A stretch of 5,745 bases of DNA. Source: Promethearchaeota archaeon. Lineage in GTDB: Archaea; Asgardarchaeota; Lokiarchaeia; Sigynarchaeales; SOKP01. The stretch is taken from contig JAEOTJ010000163.1 of NCBI GenBank assembly GCA_016839905.1, forward strand, positions 1 to 5,745. The letters are read 5' to 3'. The notes beneath the pieces are model-generated. The model was not told where the DNA came from. It worked only from the letters and a program-made list of their open reading frames with translations, and did not search any database. Position 1 is the stretch's first letter. Every line of letters begins with the position of its first letter. The position numbers were made by a program, and so were the translations under genes. Of the stretch, positions 1-5,320 are shown in pieces.

Positions 1-4
1 AAAA

Positions 5-22
5 TTATAAATACTATAAAAA
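5..22 (+). promoter_or_regulatory. Candidate archaeal TATA box region
   Basis: Two overlapping TATA-like strings, TTATAAATA at 5-13 and TATAAAAA at 15-22, lie about 47-64 bases before the first ATG at 69. Archaeal transcription usually starts about 25 bases downstream of the box, which would give a leader of roughly 25-35 bases. The surrounding DNA is so AT-rich that such strings occur by chance, and no clear BRE is visible, so this is weak. Confidence 0.3.
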
Positions 23-68
23 CTAAGTAAAACAACAATAATTAAATAATATTTTTTAAAGATCCAAA

Positions 69-497
69 ATGTCATTGTTATTTCATGAAGATGTAATGTT
101 CTGCGAAGGAAAGATGAAAAATATTTTGAAAAAAGACGTATTCCTAACGAATATGGAAGTTAAATCAGGAATCATACAATTTATGGGTATAACTAAACAA
201 ATCGGAAACGTATTTAAAGATTCTGCTGGATTCTATTATGAAATCCCGATTTCTGAAATCGCAAGAGTATATAAAACTAAGGTAAGAGTGATACATGCAG
301 CTATAATAGAAACACACGAGGGAAAAGTCTATCATCTCGTGAAAGTAGATAATACTAGTTTATTAGGAAAAAGATATGCGGATGCTTTAGTAGAATCCTT
401 AAATAATATTAAATCTAGTACAAGTTATTGTCCTAACTGTGGTGAACTCGTAGGTCCAACTGATGAATCTTGTGGAAATTGCGGGAAAAAATTATAA
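69..497 (+). CDS. PH/GRAM-like domain protein with C-terminal zinc ribbon
   Basis: A 142-residue soluble protein of unknown function. Residues about 12-112 alternate short beta strands and end in a helix (RYADALVESLNNI), with the pattern 'FLTN...', then 'YEIPISEIARV', then a strand pair 'AAIIETHEGKVYHLV'. This resembles the PH/GRAM-like fold, which usually binds lipids or partner proteins. The C-terminus is a compact zinc ribbon with C121, C124, C135 and C138 (CPNC and CGNC pairs). No signal peptide or TM helix is seen. The ATG at 69 has no clear ribosome site; in-frame ATGs at 96 and 114 are alternatives, but the strand pattern favours the longer form. The next gene follows after 42 bases and is also a zinc-ribbon protein, so the two are probably co-transcribed. 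PH/GRAM plus zinc-ribbon proteins are common in Asgard genomes. The gene is surely real; the fold call is moderate. Confidence 0.8.
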   Translation: MSLLFHEDVMFCEGKMKNILKKDVFLTNMEVKSGIIQFMGITKQIGNVFKDSAGFYYEIPISEIARVYKTKVRVIHAAIIETHEGKVYHLVKVDNTSLLGKRYADALVESLNNIKSSTSYCPNCGELVGPTDESCGNCGKKL

Positions 498-539
498 TTT
501 ACATTAAATTAAATAATGAAATAGGAGAGTGTTTTATTA

Positions 540-1214
540 ATGCATCAAAATTATGATCCTGAGTTATTAGAGCAAATTAATGAGTTAAAATGTATTAAAT
601 GTGGAAAAAAGCAAGACGTAATTCCTTATAAATTTATAACCGAGAAGTACATAATGACTAAGGATAAATATCATATTTATTCGCATGAAAGTGTATTTGT
701 TCCGACTTGTTTTAACTGTAATCAGAAATTTGAATTATGGAGCGATTATAAGGAAGGAAAAAAAAGATTACTGATATATATAATGTTGCCCATTGTTGTT
801 GTTTTCTTAATCTTGTTATTCAGCGGTTTAACCTCGAATCCGCCAAATGTAGTAATGATTATATCATCCCCTGTTGGATTATTAATAACTATTGCATTAC
901 TAGCAGCGATATTTAGCGTGATAGTGAATTCTAAAGAAATTAATCCAAATAAATACCTTAAAATAATTAAAGGAGAAGTCCTTATAAAACCTCTATCGGA
1001 ACATAATTGGATACCTTATATTGAGTGGATAGAAAGTACTACCATAGAAAGAAAGAAAAATAATGAAGATGAGCTAACTACGGTAAAAAAAAACATTATA
1101 ACTCCAGTTGATAGTGATGAAAGTAATGGGGATTATATCTTTTGTAGAAAATGTAGATTTCGTATCAAAATAGAAAACCAATATTGTCCAAGATGTAGAA
1201 ATCCTCTCGGATAA
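540..1214 (+). CDS. Membrane-hairpin protein with zinc ribbons at both ends
   Basis: A 224-residue protein of unknown function. An N-terminal zinc-binding module has C18/C21 and C57/C60 (CIKC and CFNC), separated by 35 residues. Two transmembrane helices follow at about 77-95 and 104-129, joined by a short Pro/Asn loop. A polar segment with many Lys and Glu leads to a second zinc ribbon with C202/C205 and C216/C219 (CRKC and CPRC). Lysine-rich flanks (KEGKKR before TM1, K-rich after TM2) suggest both ends are cytoplasmic. AGGAGAG at 523-529 lies 10 bases before the ATG and supports this start. It follows the zinc-ribbon gene by 42 bases, probably in the same operon. The N-terminal half has the same order of parts as the minus-strand gene at 5321-5737. 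No catalytic motif is visible; a protein-interaction or membrane-tethering role is only a guess. Confidence 0.85.
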   Translation: MHQNYDPELLEQINELKCIKCGKKQDVIPYKFITEKYIMTKDKYHIYSHESVFVPTCFNCNQKFELWSDYKEGKKRLLIYIMLPIVVVFLILLFSGLTSNPPNVVMIISSPVGLLITIALLAAIFSVIVNSKEINPNKYLKIIKGEVLIKPLSEHNWIPYIEWIESTTIERKKNNEDELTTVKKNIITPVDSDESNGDYIFCRKCRFRIKIENQYCPRCRNPLG

Positions 1215-1231
1215 ATAATTGAATTAATTAA

Positions 1232-1393
1232 TTTAGTCGGATTAAATACAATATACAATATACAATCCATAAAATAGCGGAAATCTTTTATAAGAGATAT
1301 TCTGATGAATTAAAAAATTTTAAAGGACAAGTTAATCAATTTGAAGATTTTAAGAAATATTTATGTGATATTAAACACAAAAAAAGGATAAAA
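1232..1393 (+). pseudogene. Start-less coding remnant upstream of the 1394 gene
   Basis: From the TAA at 1229-1231 the frame stays open to the ATG at 1394, 54 codons in the same frame as the downstream gene. It contains no ATG, GTG or TTG. The part from about 1268 reads like real protein: an amphipathic helix starting HKIAEIFYKRYSDELKNF, then a Gly turn and a second helix ending about FEDFKKYL. Spaced aromatic residues of this kind are familiar from helical ends of Asgard regulatory-domain proteins, but I cannot name the family. The downstream gene has its own ribosome site (AAAGGAT at 1383-1389), so the fragment is probably the C-terminal remnant of a lost gene. An N-terminal extension with an unusual start, or a frameshift, is possible. 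Confidence 0.45.
1246..1266 (+). repeat. Perfect 3 x 7-bp tandem repeat (ATACAAT)
   Basis: Three identical copies of ATACAAT sit head to tail at 1246-1252, 1253-1259 and 1260-1266. They lie between the stop of the membrane zinc-ribbon gene and the start of the next gene. Seven is not a multiple of three, so gain or loss of one copy would shift any reading frame crossing it. The repeat lies inside the start-less open frame described for 1232-1393. Confidence 0.85.
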
Positions 1394-2056
1394 ATGTCTG
1401 AGAAAATCAATCGACTTTTACAAGGTCTAAAGAATGACTTGCGCATTTCAACAGAAGTTATTTCAGGGCTTAGAGCCAATGAGAAATATTTACGTATAAT
1501 TGAGAGTGATGATGAGATAATGAGGCATCTTCACCACATGATTTCAAATACCGAATCAATAACAATACTATTTACACCTCAAATTATTCCAGAGGTCTTG
1601 CAGGAATTCACTCGAAAAGCATATGAGGAAAAAGCTAATAAATTTATGTGGATCACCAAGATTGATTTCGATAAATATGATTCAAAAGTTTTAAAGATTT
1701 TGGCTTTTAGAAACATCCAATTCCGAAATTTAAAAAAAGAATGTAATTATTATAGTTGTGCCCGCGATGCTAAAGAGTTTTTAATTGGAAAGCAAGAAGA
1801 AAAATCAACAGAAAGCATTTCTATCCTATATGAACAAGAAAACATTGTAAATGAAATGGGAACAGGTCCTTTTTTTGGTTTTTTTTTAAAGAATTCAACG
1901 CCGGTTTATAAAGGAATGAAAAGTTTTAAGCGAGCCAGGCTCAAGGCGAAATTAAATAAAAAATTGGAAAAAATCCAAGATCCGGAGAAAAGAGAAAAGC
2001 TTTTTAAAAAACACGGATTTCAGGAATCAGAATTGATAGAAGATTTTTTTCCTTAA
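1394..2056 (+). CDS. TrmB/PLD-like sensor-domain protein without HTH
   Basis: A 220-residue soluble protein. Residues about 30-172 look like the alpha/beta sensor domain found C-terminally in archaeal TrmB-type regulators and related PLD-fold proteins. The helix IMRHLHHMISNTES leads into a strand ITILFTPQI, then a helix EVLQEFTRKAYEEKA, a strand FMWITKIDF, a segment LAFRNIQFRNL, and a YYSCARDAKEFLIG motif before the last strands. No HK-D catalytic motif is seen, so it is unlikely to be a phospholipase. No helix-turn-helix is evident in the first 30 residues. A basic helical tail follows (about 176-207), ending in an acidic ELIEDFFP. The start is supported by AAAGGAT a few bases upstream. It may sense a ligand or regulate through a partner. 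The fold call is by eye only. Confidence 0.75.
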   Translation: MSEKINRLLQGLKNDLRISTEVISGLRANEKYLRIIESDDEIMRHLHHMISNTESITILFTPQIIPEVLQEFTRKAYEEKANKFMWITKIDFDKYDSKVLKILAFRNIQFRNLKKECNYYSCARDAKEFLIGKQEEKSTESISILYEQENIVNEMGTGPFFGFFLKNSTPVYKGMKSFKRARLKAKLNKKLEKIQDPEKREKLFKKHGFQESELIEDFFP

Positions 2057-2074
2057 ACATAAATGGTTGAGCCC

Positions 2075-2118
2075 TCATCCAATAAAACATCGCTCGTGGA
2101 GAAGCGGGATGATTTTTT
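2075..2118 (+). terminator. Candidate hairpin plus T-run terminator
   Basis: TCATCC (2075-2080) is the reverse complement of GGATGA (2107-2112), and CGCT (2091-2094) pairs with AGCG (2103-2106). This gives a two-part stem with a bulge of ten bases on the 5' side and an 8-base loop. T6 follows immediately at 2113-2118. It lies 18 bases after the stop of the gene at 1394-2056. The GC content stands out from the surrounding AT-rich DNA. Archaeal termination relies mainly on T-runs, so the hairpin may instead be an RNA 3' end or chance. Confidence 0.4.
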
Positions 2119-2212
2119 CAGTATTTTAGGATTTAGGAGTTAAAAAATAAATAGGAATATGTTCATGTATTTATTGAAGAATTATAATTAAATTGGAATA
2201 TCCTAATCCATC

Positions 2213-2229
2213 AAGAGGGAAAAACCATT
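2213..2229 (+). promoter_or_regulatory. Ribosome site AAGAGGGA next to an ATT codon
   Basis: AAGAGGGA at 2213-2220 is a good archaeal Shine-Dalgarno match and ends 6 bases before ATT at 2227-2229. ATT is in frame with the membrane protein below, and no ATG, GTG or TTG occurs in that frame between the stop at 2185-2187 and the ATG at 2347. The geometry matches the well-supported TTG start at 4098 (GAGGT, 7-base spacer). This suggests an unusual ATT start, or an ATG that mutated or was misread. Confidence 0.5.
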
Positions 2230-2346
2230 CCAAGCGAAATTGAAGAAATAGAAATTACTGAGGATTTCAAGAAAAAAATTTATTATGGTTTATGTTGTAT
2301 AGGTTGCGGAATTTTTTTTTTCATTATTGTATCAATATCGTTTGCC
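2227..2346 (+). other. Probable 5' coding extension of the 2347-3321 gene
   Basis: Forty codons directly upstream of, and in frame with, ATG 2347. They encode an acidic lead (PSEIEEIEITEDF), a KKK anchor and a strongly hydrophobic stretch of about 23 residues (from YYGLCCIGCGIFFF to ISFA). This is a textbook transmembrane helix. With the helix just after ATG 2347 it makes a hairpin bounded by KKK and RGMTKK, obeying the positive-inside rule. Chance noncoding DNA would rarely give this, so translation very probably starts upstream, making the protein about 364 residues. A T10 run at 2312-2321 lies within it and could hide an assembly indel, although the other frames upstream are blocked by stops or lack a protein-like sequence. 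Confidence 0.65.
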
Positions 2347-3321
2347 ATGATCCCAGATGTTAATATATCAGCCCTTACTTTTATACTCATCATTATTTGG
2401 ATTCCAGCAAGTGTTTTAATAATTTTTCTGTATTTTCCCCTTAGAGGGATGACAAAAAAAGGGAAATTCACTCTTTCAGGAGAGGTAATTGAATTTAATA
2501 TTCCTAATAGACCAAGATTTCAAATATCCTGGGCGGAGTTTGATATTATTGATGTCATATCATATTACGATAGAGAATCAAGTCTTTATGGTCCGAGCAC
2601 TTGTTTTGAATTAAAATTTTTAGATAAAAATGAAAAGCTCATTCGGACATTTAAGTTCATAATGAATAAGGATTTAAGTAAGAATGAAATCAAAACTCTA
2701 TTACTCGCATTGAAGATTCATACACATTCGATAAATAAAGAAATCTATGGAAAAAGTGAAGGTAAAGGATTTGGACGACGCTTGATGAATGCGTTGGATC
2801 TTGACAAGTTGATGGAGTCTAAGAAAATGGAACCTAAGGCACCTGTGAAAATGGAACTTAAAGTGCCTGTGAAAAAGAAAACTATTATAATTGTAGGGAT
2901 TATTTTATCGCTTGTTGTGATAGGTCTTGTATGGGAGTTTACTTCGTCAATAAAGATACCTGCAGATGAAGAGCGTCCTGACGGAACCATAATATCATCA
3001 GATAATTTTCGGGAAATGTCGGGAAATCATAATTGTGAGGGATATGTTGATTTAATTAATACTACTGATGGAGGTTATGTACTTTATTTTTATGAGATGG
3101 ATGTAGATTCTAAAATACCGAAAATTTTTCTCTCTGATAAGACCACTTTTAGGTTTCAAATTGAAAATCTTGGAACGAATGTTGAGATAGGACCGTTACC
3201 TTATAGACTTGGTAGTTTTTCAGTTTCCATACCAGATAGTGTGGATGTAACCAAGTATGAAACTGTCGTTATTGTTCATGAAATATCTAGCAGCATCCAA
3301 GGCTATGCAGGTATAAATTAA
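2347..3321 (+). CDS. Membrane protein: PH-like domain, TM helix, DM13-like domain
   Basis: 324 residues from the first ATG, but probably about 364 from ATT 2227 (see the extension). Numbered from ATG 2347: a TM helix at about 8-32; a cytoplasmic PH-like beta domain at about 41-135 (FTLSGEVIEF... ISWAEFDIIDVISYY... FELKFLDKNEKLIRTFKF, then a helix); a basic linker with a duplicated KMExKxPV unit; a TM helix at about 179-198; and an external beta domain at about 210-324. The last domain resembles DM13: a start like 'GNHNCEGYVDL', a short 'YVLYFYEMDV' strand, 'YRLGSFSVSIPDSVDVTKYETVVIV', and an end in 'GYAGIN'. The cysteine usual after the VVI strand in DM13 is replaced (VVIVHEI), so redox activity is doubtful. 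The protein may couple an external domain to an internal membrane-proximal one. Gene reality is high; the domain names are moderate. Confidence 0.8.
   Translation: MIPDVNISALTFILIIIWIPASVLIIFLYFPLRGMTKKGKFTLSGEVIEFNIPNRPRFQISWAEFDIIDVISYYDRESSLYGPSTCFELKFLDKNEKLIRTFKFIMNKDLSKNEIKTLLLALKIHTHSINKEIYGKSEGKGFGRRLMNALDLDKLMESKKMEPKAPVKMELKVPVKKKTIIIVGIILSLVVIGLVWEFTSSIKIPADEERPDGTIISSDNFREMSGNHNCEGYVDLINTTDGGYVLYFYEMDVDSKIPKIFLSDKTTFRFQIENLGTNVEIGPLPYRLGSFSVSIPDSVDVTKYETVVIVHEISSSIQGYAGIN
2824..2871 (+). repeat. In-frame 2 x 24-bp linker duplication
   Basis: Two adjacent 24-base units (2824-2847 and 2848-2871) match at 20 of 24 positions and encode KMEPKAPV and KMELKVPV. They sit in the lysine/proline-rich linker between the PH-like domain and the third TM helix. 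The linker could lengthen by unit duplication without disturbing either folded domain. Confidence 0.8.
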
Positions 3322-3391
3322 TTAGTGGTAATTTCGATATAAAAATCATCTTCCATTGAAAAAGAAACAAGTCCTTCTAAAAAATTAAATT

Positions 3392-3406
3392 GAAAACATA
3401 TAAAAA
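3392..3406 (+). promoter_or_regulatory. Candidate promoter of the longin/OB/Roadblock operon
   Basis: ATATAAAAA at 3398-3406 is a good TATA-box match, with the purine-rich GAAAA at 3392-3396 in the BRE position. A start about 25 bases downstream, near 3427, would give a leader of about 28 bases to the ATG at 3456. It lies in the 232-base gap after the membrane protein gene, the longest gap before this cluster, so it is a sensible place for an operon promoter. Confidence 0.4.
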
Positions 3407-3455
3407 TCAATCTTGTTATTTACCTTATAGTAGATGACATTTTTTCTGAGGGATA

Positions 3456-3542
3456 ATGACCCGTAATAATGATGAGAAGGACGATGTTAAGAAGGAATCC
3501 TCAAAAAAATTCAAAATGCTTAATAAAAACATAAAAAAGTAA
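3456..3542 (+). CDS. Possible 28-residue lysine-rich small protein
   Basis: An ATG at 3456 opens a 28-codon frame ended by tandem stops (TAA TAA), 11 bases before the longin-like gene. GAGGG at 3448-3452 lies just upstream, only 3 bases from the ATG, which is closer than usual. The peptide is almost entirely charged or polar (starting MTRNNDEKDD, ending KNIKK), with no hydrophobic core, TM helix or cysteine. The longin-like gene has no ribosome site of its own, so this ORF might serve as a leader that couples translation into it. It may also be chance. Confidence 0.35.
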   Translation: MTRNNDEKDDVKKESSKKFKMLNKNIKK

Positions 3543-3553
3543 TAACAGTAAAA

Positions 3554-4039
3554 ATGCCTTTAGGAATTCTTGTAATCCGTTGGGACAATGAGATTGGGCC
3601 TATAAATGAAGGTTTTTGTCCCAAGAGCTTGATAATTACGAATAACTTGCTTACTCAAGTATATTCTTCGCATCGATATCAATCGTTAAAGCCCGGATTT
3701 GCTAGTATTTCATTAAAAAATAATAAGGTTATATCATTTTTTTCAGGAGTAGGTGATGATTTTATATCTATTGAGAATTATGTAGTCGCTTTGCTACTGA
3801 GGAGAGATGAGGCGTTTAAAGATTACTTAAGTCTTCTGAAAAAGATAGCTGCTGAATTATTAAATAATATATCTGAAAATAGTATAGATCTAGGGGATGA
3901 TGAGGAAGTTATAGATTTATCTGATAAAGTTCGAGAATTTCTGAAGGAAATCGCTACTAAATTACGAGATAAATTTCGAGATTTCAACTTCAAGAAAGAT
4001 TATTTTAATTATGATATGGATTTGGGAGGATTTATTTAA
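3554..4039 (+). CDS. Longin-like domain protein
   Basis: A 161-residue soluble protein. Its opening, MPLGILVIRWDNEIGPI, is typical of longin-like proteins common in Asgard archaea: a first strand followed by a (D)NxIGP turn. Then come a helix NNLLTQVYSSHRY, the segment 'PGFASISLKNNKVISFFSG' forming a strand pair, and a helix starting 'VVALLLRRDEAFKDYLSLLKK'. Residues from about 110 form acidic helical segments (DLGDDEEVIDL) and an aromatic tail. Longin and Roadblock folds are related platforms that bind small Ras-like GTPases in membrane traffic and signalling; a similar role here is inferred. The frame is closed at 3524-3526, so ATG 3554 is the only sensible start, and it has no ribosome site. 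The OB/coiled-coil gene follows after 58 bases and the Roadblock gene comes next. Confidence 0.75.
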   Translation: MPLGILVIRWDNEIGPINEGFCPKSLIITNNLLTQVYSSHRYQSLKPGFASISLKNNKVISFFSGVGDDFISIENYVVALLLRRDEAFKDYLSLLKKIAAELLNNISENSIDLGDDEEVIDLSDKVREFLKEIATKLRDKFRDFNFKKDYFNYDMDLGGFI

Positions 4040-4097
4040 TAATTTTATTTAAACAAAGAGAAAAAAAAATAAAAAAAATTAAATTGAGGTAATTTTC

Positions 4098-4646
4098 TTG
4101 TCAAAAAAAAATGATGAAAAAGAAGAATTTTCTGGGGAAAAATCGAAAGTTACAGAATATACTATAACATGTATGCGACATATGGAAAAAAGGCTCAGGA
4201 ATTTAGAGACTGAAAAACAACTTCTTGATGCAGAAAGATTAAGACTAGAGCAAGATCTTCATAGTTTAAGAAATGAAATAGATAGATTAAGAGAACCTCC
4301 TTTACTTGGAGGTATAGTTATTGCAGTTAAAGATGATGATAGATATGCGGTTAGAAGCTCAACAGGAACCTTTTATGTTGTAAATGTGAGTAGAAGAGCC
4401 AAACAAAAAAAATTAGAACCTGGAACATTTGTATTATTAAACCAAAGAACATTTGCGATCATGGACACGATTGATATAGATTTGGATACTTATAGAAAAA
4501 TTAGTAGAGTTATATATACCGGGGAAAACTTATTGGAGCAAATAACAAAAAATCAAACAATATTAATGAAATACATTAAAAAGGTTGATAAATTAGAAGA
4601 CAAAGTTGAAGTTTTAAATAATAAATTGTCAACTTTAAAAGAATGA
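4098..4646 (+). CDS. Stand-alone PAN/Rpt-type coiled-coil–OB domain, no ATPase
   Basis: 182 residues. Residues about 27-66 form a heptad-like coiled coil (leucine-rich, ending RNEIDRLREPP), and P67-P68 sit where proteasomal ATPases have their conserved kink. Residues 69-125 match the OB ring domain of archaeal PAN and eukaryotic Rpt subunits: 'PPLLGGIVIAVKDDDRYAVR', 'SSTGTFYVVNVS', 'LEPGTFVLLNQRTFAIMDTI'. In PAN this part forms a hexameric entry ring and is followed by an AAA+ motor. Here the AAA+ domain is absent: no Walker A or B is present, and a second coiled coil (about 145-182) ends the protein, before a clean TGA. It starts with TTG, supported by GAGGT at 4086-4090 with a 7-base spacer; the next in-frame ATG (4173) would cut the helix. 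It may form a ring or adaptor, possibly meeting PAN. Domain recognition is strong; function is inferred. Confidence 0.85.
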   Translation: MSKKNDEKEEFSGEKSKVTEYTITCMRHMEKRLRNLETEKQLLDAERLRLEQDLHSLRNEIDRLREPPLLGGIVIAVKDDDRYAVRSSTGTFYVVNVSRRAKQKKLEPGTFVLLNQRTFAIMDTIDIDLDTYRKISRVIYTGENLLEQITKNQTILMKYIKKVDKLEDKVEVLNNKLSTLKE

Positions 4647-4691
4647 AGCATGTAATAATATAACTTCTAAAACATTACTGAGATTATATTC

Positions 4692-5174
4692 ATGGATGAA
4701 GAAACTCTTTCTAATGACGGAATTAAGAGAAAAAAACAAAAGAATATACCAATGAGAAAAATAATAAAAAGCGAAAGTGGGATAAAGAAAGTTATTCTTG
4801 TCGATAGAACAGGACTTACCATCGCAAGCGTTTCAAGATTTTCATATTTTCCTGCCAATGTAGATGGCATTGGTGCCATCGCAAGCGCAGTCTTTTGCGC
4901 CAGTGAAGAACAAGGTAAAAACCTCGAGCTTGGAGATTTAGATATTGTTACTTCCGAATTTAGCGGAGGTAAGATCTTCACAGCGTCATGTGGACCTAAG
5001 GGAGTCTTATGTTTGATCAGCGACCCAGACATCAACATTGGGCTGATTAGACTGATTCTAAAACGCTCTGGCGACGAACTTCGCGAAATATTGGACGAAT
5101 TTCTGTCAGACTTGCCCGACTTTTTAGACAGCGACTTGGATTTATCCAACTTGGACAAACTCGCACCAGATTAA
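4692..5174 (+). CDS. Roadblock/LC7 domain protein
   Basis: A 160-residue soluble protein. After a basic N-terminal stretch, residues about 21-134 follow the Roadblock/LC7 pattern: a first helix, a strand 'KKVILVDRTGLTIAS' (31-46) with the DxxG turn, a long helix 'GIGAIASAVFCASEEQGK' (59-76), then strands around 'IVTSEFSGGKIFTAS' and 'GVLCLISDP', and a last helix 'IRLILKRSGDELREIL'. An acidic Asp-rich tail (135-160) follows. Roadblock proteins (MglB in bacteria, LC7 and Ragulator subunits in eukaryotes) dimerise and bind or regulate Ras-like GTPases. It is the last gene of the longin/OB cluster, 45 bases after the OB gene. ATG 21 (4752) is an alternative start. From about 4800 the codons are visibly richer in C and G endings (GAC, AAC, ATC, CGC) than in its neighbours, suggesting high expression or a different origin. 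Confidence 0.88.
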   Translation: MDEETLSNDGIKRKKQKNIPMRKIIKSESGIKKVILVDRTGLTIASVSRFSYFPANVDGIGAIASAVFCASEEQGKNLELGDLDIVTSEFSGGKIFTASCGPKGVLCLISDPDINIGLIRLILKRSGDELREILDEFLSDLPDFLDSDLDLSNLDKLAPD

Positions 5175-5320
5175 AGAAATATTAAACTAAATTATTTACT
5201 TGATTTTCATCTTTGATATTTTTAATTTTTTTTAAAATTAAATATATATATAGCCATTTGTTTCCCGTCTGAGGAAATTTCTTTTACCCTATCATTGAAA
5301 TGGTCTGTTCTCCTTTTTTT
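5175..5320. terminator. Convergent intergenic region with T-run
   Basis: 146 bases between the Roadblock gene and the stop of the minus-strand gene. T8 at 5226-5233, about 50 bases after the + strand stop, and the flanking T-rich DNA suit archaeal T-run termination for the + strand operon. A TA-rich stretch (5241-5252) follows. No ORF, tRNA or strong hairpin is seen. Confidence 0.4.

Noticed and set aside
2063..2143. 26-codon + strand ORF
   Set aside because: No ribosome site, begins 6 bases after a stop, and overlaps a likely terminator hairpin; not called as a gene.
2283..2471. 62-codon minus-strand open frame
   Set aside because: Lies opposite the TM hairpin of the membrane protein and has no family features.
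2745..2990. 81-codon minus-strand open frame
   Set aside because: Antisense to the linker and third TM helix of the membrane protein; its hydrophobic part mirrors that helix.
4863..4880. Perfect inverted repeat GATGGCA-TTGG-TGCCATC
   Set aside because: Falls inside the conserved Roadblock helix region and is explained by the codons for VDGIGAI; probably chance.
4667..5158. 163-codon minus-strand open frame opposite the Roadblock gene
   Set aside because: Serine/lysine-rich translation with no recognisable fold; it mirrors the codon bias of the real gene on the + strand.
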